This document shows positions 22,301-31,203 of a stretch of 64,000 bases of DNA, in pieces. The translations under genes were made by a program, and so were the position numbers. The stretch is from Ipomoea triloba (Eukaryota > Streptophyta > Magnoliopsida > Solanales > Convolvulaceae), in NCBI RefSeq assembly GCF_003576645.1, contig NC_044930.1:7912971-7976970 (forward strand), read 5' to 3'. Positions within the stretch are counted from its first letter, which is position 1; the number at the start of each line of letters is the position of its first letter. Under the pieces are notes generated by a model that was not told the origin of the DNA, made no database searches, and saw nothing but the letters and a program-made list of their open reading frames with translations.

Positions 22301-22870
22301 ATGTCCACCCTCCTTTCCCGCACAGATGATGCCACCAAGGGGGAAAATACTCAGGAAAGGACATCAACAACTAGCAAGAAGAAAAGGGCAGCAAGTGAAC
22401 CAGCTGGACCTCCTCCAAAAGTCCCAAAGACAATAAGCAAGGTAGTGGAGGAAGCCAAGAGGAAGGAGGATCTAAGGGTTCAGCGCACAAAAGAATTAGA
22501 GAAGCGAAGAGAAGAAGACAGAGAAAGAAAAAGGAAAAGGCAAGAACAACAAACAGAGAAAGAAAGAAAAGATGAACAAATGTTGATCGCCTTCAAGTTC
22601 GGAAATAGAGAAGACACCGAGCAAAGTCTCGTCCATCAGATCTTCAATCTGGTGAAGTATGTTGGAATGTCCCTTCACAGCAACATGTCTCCAGAAGAAT
22701 GTATCTACTGGTGGAAGAATGAAGTAATTGAAGGTGAGTTTGTTGGGGAGGCTTTCAGAAACTACCTATTCTTCCATGTCACAGATGACTATCTGAGTTT
22801 GGTAGACACAAAAGACCCCATCAAAACACGAGAAGCAATCAACAAGAAGATTCTAGCAAACAAGAAGTAA
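19383..22870 (+). CDS. Sirevirus-type extra 3' ORF (about 1,160 codons, one frameshift)
   Basis: Large ORF after pol, opening at the ATG MASESSTSTSSSDAYQ. Residues 1-255 form a compact helical domain with YMTHDYQTIHELDFTEWF, LRKFHLKERFVLAADLIMKF and KMDWAHIIFNFLQQQV. Residues 258-316 are strongly basic (GRGKRKAP, KKAKKAKT; possible nuclear signals). Residues from about 320 to 860 are acidic and rich in Ser/Thr/Pro/Glu, with four GGNREAP-like motifs 36-40 residues apart. Then come a coiled-coil region, a very basic stretch (REEDRERKRKRQEQQ) and a C-terminal domain (PEECIYWWKNEV, FVGEAFRNYLFFHVTDD). The frame shifts near 22065; otherwise open. No clear signal peptide or transmembrane segment, so env-like status is doubtful. 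The N-terminal domain resembles proteins called plant transposon proteins; unverified. Conserved in B. Confidence 0.75.
21507..21860 (+). repeat. Spaced GGNREAP-type repeats within the extra ORF
   Basis: Four copies of a word like GGTGGAAACCGGGAAGCG begin at about 21507, 21615, 21735 and 21846, spaced 108, 120 and 111 bp, all multiples of three. They look like remnants of a 36-40 residue repeat. Element B retains two of them. Confidence 0.7.
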
Positions 22871-23141
22871 GCTCTCGTAGTCCATAACTCTTTATTGATC
22901 ATCTCTGATTGTTCTTGATCTCTTTTGTCTTCTTCTATTTTATCTTTTCTGCTAAAAGTCTTGTAGAACATTCCCGTTATGTTAATATATATATATCTTT
23001 TGCTGGGGTGTTGCGTGAGTTCTTACTTCATGGTTTAGCAGATTAGCTCGCTTGTCAAACTTACCGTATGCGCTGAAAATAAAATCAATGATCTTTTCTT
23101 GCTAATCAGGCATACAAGTAAGTATAAGTGTTGGCATCATC
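22871..23141 (+). other. 3' untranslated stretch of element D
   Basis: AT-rich, with a TATATATATAT run near 22987. Matches the corresponding part of B (2991-3222, reversed). No gene seen. Confidence 0.6.
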
Positions 23142-23154
23142 AAAAAGGGGGAAA
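23142..23154 (+). other. Polypurine tract of element D
   Basis: AAAAAGGGGGAAA immediately before the 3' LTR start TGTTAGG at 23156. Confidence 0.9.
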
Positions 23155-23155
23155 T

Positions 23156-24923
23156 TGTTAGGAACATATTGTAATAGGTTTTGATGATACCAAATGTAAC
23201 CTATAATCCCCTAAGTCTCGAAAGATAGAAATTATATGTAAGTTCGACAAGTAAACTAAGAGCGAAAATACAACCGGGTAACTTGAGCTCAACTCGGAAA
23301 ATATTTAAGCTTAAGGTAAACTTGTGTGAACATCTTAGAAAGTCTCGTGTTGTAATCCTATAGATAGATCAGAAGAAGGCACGGGACAACACTGGAGGAA
23401 TAAGGGTCTGCGAAACATCAACTAAGTCTCGAGACATAAGCAGAGTCCGAGAGATAGGATCTCTCGATACAACAACCCAGTTCGAGACATAAGCAGAGTT
23501 CAAGAGATAGATCTCTCGATACATGGGGATCAAGACATCAAACAATCGAGACATCAATCTTGGTCTCGATAAACTGACATTTCTCCAAAAGGCTGAATTA
23601 TGGTCAGGAAGCATGAATAAAGTTTGGAGAAGAAGAATATCATGGAGATAAAATATTAAGGAGGTGCCAGAAGTGGATGCCACATCAGAATTCCACAACA
23701 AACGGATAGAAGGTGCACTAATCCAAAGTCGGTCTGATTCCCTAAAACGAGGATCAATGGGAATTTAAAAAGAGTAACTTTTACCAAAAGTAGCAAGTGG
23801 AGCATGGACTCAAGAAAGTGGATTATGGAATATCCACTACCAAACAAAAAGGTTCAAGTTACAAGACCACCACTCCATGAAAAATGCTGAAAAGATGCAA
23901 GTCCCATACATAGCATGGGAGACAGATTTCAAACGGAATAATTTTCCCTCCAACGGAATTATTCCTCAACTCTCATATAAAAAGGATGTGAAGACACAAA
24001 AAGAAGAAGGTTGGTTCATTTGAAAATCTTAAGAGGTGTCTGCTTAGAACATTCAAAAGTGCAAGTGCTCAACTTGGAATATCATCCTGATATTCAAAAC
24101 AGCGAGAAAAACACATCTTAGTGTTTGAGAGAGTTACAAAGCTTAAACTGCTATACATCTAGAAGGTGACCGAAGCTGCCCTACATCGAAGTTGATACAA
24201 CGATAGCTTCTGGTCAGATTGGAGCTTGTTACACTCAACTGTGACAACCAAAGGTCCTTGCTTTGGATTAAGCAAGAAGAGGCGGAGTAACCTGGCAGCT
24301 GTCTAGTGAAGATCCTGAGGCTTGAGGCGGGCTTGGTGATCAAAGCTCAAGTGCTCGAGAGGTGGAGTAACTGGAAGCGGGGAGAAAAACCTGAGGAGAG
24401 GCGGAGTAACCTGGGAGCTGTCTTGTGAAGATCCTGAGGCTTGAGGCGGGCTTGGTGATCAAAGCTCAAGTGCTCGATAGGTGGAGTAACAAGAAGCGGG
24501 GCGAAAAACCTGAGGCTTGAGGCGGGCTTCGTGATCAAAGCTCAAGCGCTCGATATTGTACTAAAAAGGGAAGTTTTAGTGCAATCCTTCCAGGGAGTTT
24601 CTGGAAGAAGAGTGGACGTAGGCGGGTTGGCCGAACCACTTAAAAATCTCTCTCGCATTTACTTTCTGTCTTTTATCTCTCGCTACCTAACTCTCGAACT
24701 GCACTGCATATAACTGCACCTCTCGAACTAACTCAAACTCGTGCTAACTAAAAGGGGATAACTTTTCCGCTGCGCATAAAACTTTGTCTTCATCTTGTGA
24801 GGTATCGGACCTAAACCTCCTAAGTCCAATACACACGAGAAGTCGAAAAAGATTTGCAAAATCTTATACAAGTCTATTCACCCCCCCCCTCTAGACTTGT
24901 ACCCCATCCCCTTGGGACCAACA
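23156..24923 (+). repeat. 3' LTR of element D
   Basis: Starts TGTTAGG and ends CCAACA. Nearly identical to 10247-12033. TATA box at 23976-23983; threefold R/U5 repeat at 24302-24555. Followed by the ATTTC target duplication. Confidence 0.95.
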
Positions 24924-24928
24924 ATTTC
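24924..24928. repeat. Target-site duplication of element D, right copy
   Basis: ATTTC, identical to 10242-10246. Confidence 0.95.
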
Positions 24929-26756
24929 CAACCATTTCCTCCGAGACTTCACCAACAGAGTTTATATTCTCAACAAATTCAGAAACACAATCATTATTAA
25001 GCAAATTAAAACGATCGACCTCTCGGTGTAAAGCAATATGTAAAGAATTAAGTTCATGCTCAAAAGTACTTTCATTATTACTCTTAGTACCTATGGGACA
25101 TTCCCAATTGAAATCATGCCTCTTAGCTTTAGGTACTTCGCAAAGGTAATCAATTTCATCATGCACATAATCAACGTAAAAACATTCATCACCATCTAAA
25201 GGATATTTCATTATTTTAGTCACGTCGAAGCTAGCAGACTCGTCTCCTACACGGATAACGAGTTTGCCCTCTCCCACATCTATTAAAGTTTTAGCAGTCG
25301 CCAAGAAAGGTCTGCCCAAGATGAGAGGAATCTCCACATCTGGGTCCATATCTAGGATCACAAAGTCCACAGGAAAAATAAATTTATCAACTCGGACTAA
25401 AACGTCTTCCACTATACCCCTAGGGTATTTGGTAGATCGGTCGGCTAACTGAATGCTCATGCGCGTGGGCTTAAGGGTTCCTAGATTCAACTGTCGATAT
25501 AATGCAAAGGGCATTAGATTGATGCTAGCACCTAAGTTTGCCAAGGCTCTATTAAAAGTCGTTCCTCCTATATTACAAGGTATAGTAAAGCTTCCAGGAT
25601 CTTTTAATTTTCTAGGCACATCCTTATGTAATATAGTAGAACATTCCTCTCCTAGCACAACAGTAGCAGTTTCAGCTAATTTCTTTTTAATTGATAGAAG
25701 ATCTTTAAGGAATTTGGCATACCTTGGCATTTTTCCAAGTGCGTCGATGAATGGCATGTCAATGTGTAATTGGCGCAGCATTTGTAAGAATTTGTCGTAT
25801 TTGGCGTTGTCGATATCGGTGCGGAATCTCTGAGGGAACGGAAGTTTTGCTTTCGGCACCGGCGGTAGTTCTTGCATGATTTCTTTCCCTTTCCGAGAAA
25901 GTTGTGGTTGTATTTCTTCCTTCCTGAGTTCTTCTTCAATTGTTTGCTCCGCTTGTGTTGAATTGGTGGTCTCTTCATTGTCCACTCTTGACTCTTCTGT
26001 TGGAATGGTTTGTGGGGGAGGTGGAACAATGTCTGGAAGTGCTGTTCCGCTTCTCAATGTTACGGCATTTACATTCGTTTCTCCCTGAGATTGGATCATT
26101 TCCATGATTTTTGCGAGGGTTCTTTCAACCGTTTGGAGCGGTGAGAGTGTCTCGTGGCGTAGTTCTTGGATTTCTCCGAGCATCTCTTTAGTAATGGTTT
26201 CTTTAAGTTTGGCATTCTCCTCCCTCGTTTCTCGGATGAAATCATTTAGGTGTTGCTCGAGGGTGGTTTGGTGGCTTCCGGGTGAAAGAGGCTGCTCTGG
26301 AGAAGTAGAGGAATAAGCATACGCATAGGATCCATCCACGTCCTCACCACGCGTGTGAGTCGGCGTGGAATTAATCCAGTGAGCTCCCACGCCGGCGCAC
26401 ACGCGTGTGGATCTCGTGGCAGGATCACAGCTCGCAAAAATTTCAGAATTTTGATGTTTTGGCTCGTCGAAATGCAATTGAGGGTAATGAGGAGGTATCT
26501 CGGAAGTAGGATATCTCTGAGGTTGAAAATGTTGTGTTACGTATGCTTGTTCATGATAATAAGTTGGTGGAGGAGATAGTGAGTATGGGAAAGAAGGTGG
26601 GTAAGGAAAATGGTAGTTATGATAGTATTGAGGTGGTGGGTATGAAGGTTGGGGTTGTGAGAGGTAGTAGGGATTTCTCCCGTATGGTATGTGACCATGA
26701 TAAGCTTGCTCATTAGGTGGAGGTGGATCCATGATTCTATCAAAGAATTCCTGCAA
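24929..26756 (-). pseudogene. Element C gag-like region and protease
   Basis: Frame opens with MQEFFDRIMDPPPP; the ATG nine codons in is also possible. The N-terminal 110 residues are rich in Pro and Tyr. A coiled-coil stretch follows (EQHLNDFIRETREENAKLKE), then the MSI...NAVTLRSG-type region, an acidic linker and a retroviral-type protease. The protease motif reads NLGASINLMP where Athila elements normally have DLGAS, so the catalytic Asp is changed to Asn. Other protease words are present (PLILGRPFLATA). The usual gag capsid domain is not visible; only about 175 bp separate this ORF from the PBS. Element D is inserted at 24924, and the same frame continues at 10246 into pol. Confidence 0.85.
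26346..26409. promoter_or_regulatory. CGCG dyad module, copy 2 (inside C gag region)
   Basis: CCACGCGTGTG at 26347-26357 and CACACGCGTGTG at 26398-26409, CGCG cores again 52 bp apart, enclosing CGGCGTGGA (26361-26369) and a TCCCACGCCG partner. The interior GGCGTGGAATTAATCCAGT matches copies 1 and 3. It lies antisense to copy 1 within the same element and is translated as part of gag. Listed as regulatory only by resemblance. Confidence 0.5.
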
Positions 26757-26931
26757 TCAAATTTTCAGGCGAAGAATCGGAGCACAAGAGGTAGCTCCCT
26801 TCACAGATTAGCTCAAATAATGTGTGGTTGGGTGCAGAAGTGTAATTAGCGATAATAATAAGACAAAAGAAAAGAAAGTAAACAAGTTATCCAAATGACT
26901 CAAGATAGCAAAACTTTAAATTCACCGTTTG
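26757..26931 (-). other. Leader of element C between PBS and gag
   Basis: Short AT-rich leader. Too short to hold the usual capsid domain; no other signal seen. Confidence 0.6.
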
Positions 26932-26952
26932 CCATCCCCGGCAACGGAGCCA
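26932..26952 (-). other. Primer binding site of element C (Asp tRNA)
   Basis: On the minus strand it starts TGGCTCCGTTGCCGGGGA, three bases after the LTR end. It matches the plant Asp-tRNA complement used by Athila-type elements with one mismatch (GCTCC for GCGCC). Confidence 0.85.
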
Positions 26953-26955
26953 TTT

Positions 26956-27892
26956 TGACAAGGATTGTTCGTATGGGTGAGTGGATGGTTAAGGTATGGA
27001 GGGTGTTAAAACGAAGAGTCATAAACTCCCCGAGTGTCGTATCTCTCACGGATGACAAATTGGAGAATATACGGCTTTGCTACCTTGGTTGGTTTGAATA
27101 ACATTAAAATGGATCATGTGGATTTTGGTAAAAAGGAGATATTAAGAGGGCAAAGGTTAATGAAATGAAGAGGTAAACAAAGGGAAATAGAGGCGGATGG
27201 GGTGAAGATATCATGGAGATTGGTTAGAAGGTGTAAGGTAGAGTATTGATTTCTATTGAGTCATGATTGAAGGAGCTTGAAACATAGTCTTGAGTGACGT
27301 CACACTCAAGCTCCCAATCCTCAGTCGGTTGGAGAATTTTATCAAACACCTTGTCTACAAGTTCCCTCCGGATCTCATCTTCTCAGATTGAGAGCGGGAG
27401 ATGTGGGTATTGGGCTAGATTGAATGGATGATCCTACACTCTTGGAGAGATTGGGGCCCTCGATCCAACAAGATCATACAAGACATACTCACAAATTCAA
27501 TATTCCCTAAAGAAATCAAACTCATAATCAAATTAGATCATGAACACCAATCATCCATTCAATCTAGCCCCTATCCTAGGGATTAGCCTCTCATAGGCTT
27601 TAACAACATCAAAGCATCAAAATAGAAAAGCATATCTACAAGATCAATATATAAAGTAAACAACTTTAAGGAAAAAGGAAAAGTAAGAGGAAGCCAAAGA
27701 GAAAACAAATCTTTAATGAAAGAAGTTACCCAAAAGATCTTCAAAGCTATGGAGATCTAGTTCTCTTCTCCGAGGAGCTCCTCCTTCTCCCCTAATCCTC
27801 CCTAAACCTAACCTAAAATGTAGAATAGAAAATGTGACAAAAGACTCCCTAAACCTAGCTGAAATGTCCCTTAAATACTAAAACATCGCGCA
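26956..27892 (-). repeat. 5' LTR of element C, outer 380 bp deleted
   Basis: Matches 4441 to about 5385 of the complete 3' LTR. It stops abruptly at ATCGCGCA, where the other LTR continues into the CGCG dyad and the LTR start. The U3 enhancer and LTR start are therefore missing on this side. Confidence 0.9.
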
Positions 27893-29818
27893 AGCTCATT
27901 CTCTATCTCTTCAGCAGCTATGCCTTTCCCTTTATCAGATCTTCCAAGATTTCTCTTGGTTTCATTTATTTCATGGGCAAGATCAATTAGTTCATGGGCT
28001 GGGATCTCATAAATGCCCAACTACTAGAGAGCAAACTGTTCTTCTGCCTCCATTTCTGATGCTTGAGCCATCAGTTGGATAAAGGGGCTTGTCCTCCAGT
28101 TGATCCATCGAAGCACTCTAGAGAGATCATCCAATGGAGGTTCAGCTATTACTTCTGTTTCCAACTGAGTGGCTATTTCCTCATCGATATCAATCTACCC
28201 AGCAGATTGATCCATCACAATTTGTGCATCTTGCACAGTCTGTTCAGTTATCTCTCGACCCTGATCTGAGAGATCATCACCAAGCCCCACATCTGCGATC
28301 ACTTGAGCAACTGACGTATTGACTTGAGCAGATTCTGTGGGCGTCAGTTCCACGTTATGAGCATTATGCACTGGGTCCCTGACCACAGTGCCTTGATCTA
28401 CATCAACAGCCTCTGATTCGTCATTTGCAACTGGTTCCAGACTACAGACCACGTCTCGAACCTCCGCTGCTGTGCTGTTCATCTCTCGAACCATCTCTCG
28501 TGGTTCCTCAACATCAGCCTGCACTGGATCACTGATCCGAGTGCCTTCGACGTCTCGAGCCACCTCTCGAGACATACCAACAGATTCATCCATTTCACCA
28601 GCACCAGCATCCAAGTTTAAATCAATAATAAGTTCTCCAGATATGGATCTGGTAGGGGGGTACTCTCTCAACCTCAGCGGCCAGTGTAGCCTGAGGTTCC
28701 CCCTAGGCCTGTACCCTGTCCTCAAATGGTACTGAAATTATAGATGGTGCTACCTCTCGAAGCTCAGATACAACAGCAGATTTGGCTTTCTTAGCCTTCC
28801 TCGTTCCGGTGGCCTTTTTAACCAGTACACCCAGAGGTGCGAAATCTGAATCCTCATCAGCAGATTGGGCTTTCCTCTTGCCCTTTCCTTTAGGCTTTGA
28901 GGGAGAGGGTGCAGTCTTCACACCCTTAGATTTTGGGGCTTGGGACCTCGTCCTACCCATATAGGTATTTCGATGGATCCCCTTCCCTTCCCTCAACTGA
29001 AAACCCTTTAAACTTAAAAGGTGTTGAACAAGAAATCCAAAACCAACCTTTGGAGAGATCAATTGGTTGATATTCGAGACTGAGCCCTGTACTTGCTGCT
29101 TTAGAGAGTTGAAGATGATGTGAGCCCAGTCCATTTGCACTCTGTTCCGGATAGCGTGAATGAGCTTGATGATGTCCAGACTGATCTCGTGTGTCCCGGA
29201 GGCCTTGTTGATGATAAATTTCATCACTAGGTCAGCTGCTGTTGCAAACCTCTCCTTGAGATGAAATTTTCGGAGAGCAGAGGTTGCGCTAGACGGTGCA
29301 TTTTCCAATCGGATTTTCTCCCAAAAAGCTTGTTTGTCCAGATTGTAATCCGATAGGTTGGTGATTGCCTGTTCTGATGAGGCAAAATCAAAAGCAACCC
29401 TTAGATCTCCTACCACCATCGTCACTTCAGATTGATTAAAACGGCTCTCAATCTTGTCCTTTGTGACTTTGGCGTTTGTGAACCATTCGGTGAAGTCGAG
29501 GGCATGAACGGTCTGATAGTCATGCGTCATATACTGCATCAGCCCCGCTTTCTGAAACTCTTTGAGAACCTTCGTCGTCTGCTTTGGGGTCGCCGAGTGA
29601 GCAATGAAGCCGTCTTTGTCAAGGATGCTCCCAGCCTTGACTTGCTTGATGAGGGACCTTATGTGTTGAAGCTTCTTCTGGTACTCGTCGACAGATGATG
29701 AAGATGATGACCCTGACGACGCCATTGATGAATGCTTTGAGTTTTGGAGGGAATGTGTACAGTGTTTAGGATTTGGGAATTTGGGTATGCGGATTTTAGC
29801 TTGGTAACGGGTAAACAA
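27893..29818 (-). pseudogene. Element B extra ORF, N-terminal part
   Basis: Opens at 29818 and, with the inner start MASSGSSSSSSVDEYQ, aligns with the D extra ORF throughout: helical N-terminal domain (YMTHDYQTVHALDFTEWF, LRKFHLKERFATAADLVMKF, MDWAHIIFNSLKQQV), basic linker (KGKGKRKAQ), then the acidic region. A frameshift lies near 28705 and a stop at 28195-28197. It breaks off at 27893 against the truncated C LTR at a point matching about residue 523 of the D protein. The C-terminal part resumes at 4440 at about residue 750. Conservation is strongest in the N-terminal 250 residues, which argues for function in the family's past. Confidence 0.85.
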
Positions 29819-30673
29819 GACGGGTTATGGCTTTTATAAGTTGTGGATTGGGTCGGATGTTTGGTTAGGGTTAAGAACTTGACCCGATAGGTGATCCCGG
29901 TTAATTTAAAAGGTATGAAAGGTCAAAAATACCCCTTTATAACGGTTATGAAAAGGTCATATTGTAAGGGTATTTTTGGTAAAACATGGAACAGTTTTGG
30001 GACTCGAGAGAGTGGGATTATAATATAATAAGTAGAACTTTATGAGCATGCTCCCACTAATTAAGATAGTGTCCCTAAAAATAGGAAAACCGTCAGTAAC
30101 CGAAGAACACGTAGCTAAAATTTATTTCCAAATTAGCCGTTTCCACATATAGCCGTTGGGACCCTCACTTTCACCTCTCGAAGGTGAACTCACTTTCATA
30201 TGGGTTTAAGGATCTTCCCCCTGAGTGATTGATCACTAAACCTCCTTATTCCTCCGTCTTGATAAAACATAAGTGGTTAAGGATCTTCCCCCTGAGTGAT
30301 TGATCCCTAACCCACCTTATTCCTCCATATATCCATGAGTTGTTCATTAACAAATATCAGTTTATTATCTTTCGAAGCAATCTCTCGAACTACCTTCTTT
30401 CAAGACATAACTATGTTTGGGATCGACTGACTTTTGTATCTCTCGATGGACCTTTCGAACGCAGATTGCGGTGTAGAACAAGATTAATTCATGCAAAATA
30501 TATTACTTAGAACATTTCCTTAAGTTCATTTAGTGATTTCCATATGAACCAATATATTATTTGATTCCCTAGAAACTTTTGTTAAGGCTTTAGTAGCCGT
30601 CTAGGTTTCGAACGTTAAAGTAGGGACTAGCCATCTAAAATCCTATTTATTCTAGTTACAGAACTAGAGGTGG
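29819..30673 (-). other. Leader of B extra ORF with duplicated block
   Basis: No gene seen. The block containing GGAGGAATAAGG and TCAATCACTCAGGGGGAAG is present twice (about 30204-30262 and 30283-30331). A conserved TACTGACGGTTTTCC lies at about 30088-30102. D has one copy of the block after its N. Confidence 0.6.
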
Positions 30674-30997
30674 CTAATTCTTCTTGTTCTTCTCTCCCTC
30701 TCCACTGTTGCACTCCTCACCAGCTCCTTTTCTAGAATGGGCAGCTATGGGAGGGCCACTTATACGAGATTCTTCTCCTGATTCCAGTATCCCATCTTTG
30801 AGGATTTTCTCGCATTTGGGGATCCATTCACCTTTGATGGGAATAGGATACTTGCTTGGATTATTAGGAAGCTCCGCAATCTTTTCATCCTTCATCAACT
30901 CTGGATAGTTCTCTCCTTGAAAGTCCTTAGACTTAATTGCTGACTTCTTCCCTCTATACTAGAATGGTCTATCATCTTTTCCTTTATTTTTCTCCAT
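30674..30997 (-). pseudogene. Small ORF between RNase H and the extra ORF (element B)
   Basis: From an ATG at 30997 a frame of 108 codons with one TAG near residue 13 runs to 30674. It reads lysine-rich at first (MEKNKGKDDRPF), then has SKYPIPIKGEWIPKCEKIL and a Gly/Glu/Ser tail (AGEECNSGEGEKNKKN). I recognise no family. Its place after RNase H and before the large extra ORF suggests an accessory product, but it may be chance or a captured fragment. The matching part of D is lost at the N at 18856, so it cannot be compared. Confidence 0.4.
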
Positions 30998-31203
30998 GAA
31001 GCAACTGAGATTAGATTGATGATATAAACTGAGGAAGAAGCACCCTTTTATAGCAAAACTGAGGTACTGTTGGAGTCACGGGATGCTACATGAATGGCCA
31101 TTCAATGCTGTACAACTCCAAGGCTGCCATAAAGTTGATGTAACCGCCCCTCACAAGCGAAACAGTTCATGGCACAAAATACAAGGAGATAAGATTTGAC
31201 CAT
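30998..31203 (-). other. Spacer after RNase H of element B
   Basis: No ORF or repeat recognised. Confidence 0.5.

Larger units (their letters stand above)
10247..24923 (+). mobile_element. Element D: young Sirevirus-like Ty1/copia, plus strand
   Basis: Complete element: 5' LTR (10247-12033), PBS (12036-12047), gag (present twice around an N), pol up to mid-RT, an N, leader and extra ORF (19383-22870), PPT (23142-23154), 3' LTR (23156-24923) and a 5-bp target duplication. The LTRs are 1,787 and 1,768 bp. I counted about seven substitutions, a 20-bp tandem duplication and a 1-bp indel between them, so insertion was recent. Related to B but a different subfamily, as the LTRs differ clearly. About 1.7 kb covering RT end, RNase H and the small ORF seen in B is absent at the N at 18856. 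Confidence 0.95.
4441..27892 (-). mobile_element. Element C: Athila-like Ty3/gypsy, minus strand, split by element D
   Basis: In minus-strand order: truncated 5' LTR (27892-26956), Asp-tRNA PBS (26952-26932), gag-protease (26756-24929), then the D insertion, RT-RNase H-integrase (10246-7263), a 1.5-kb 3' spacer, a stem-loop plus PPT, and the complete 3' LTR (5754-4441, 1,314 bp). LTR ends are TGATAGACGCC and CCTTTTCA/CCTTGTCA. The integrase words [14 protein letters not shown] and [13 protein letters not shown] are characteristic of the Athila clade. About 15 differences were counted by eye over the shared 930 bp of the LTRs. No target duplication remains, because the right end is deleted. 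Confidence 0.9.
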
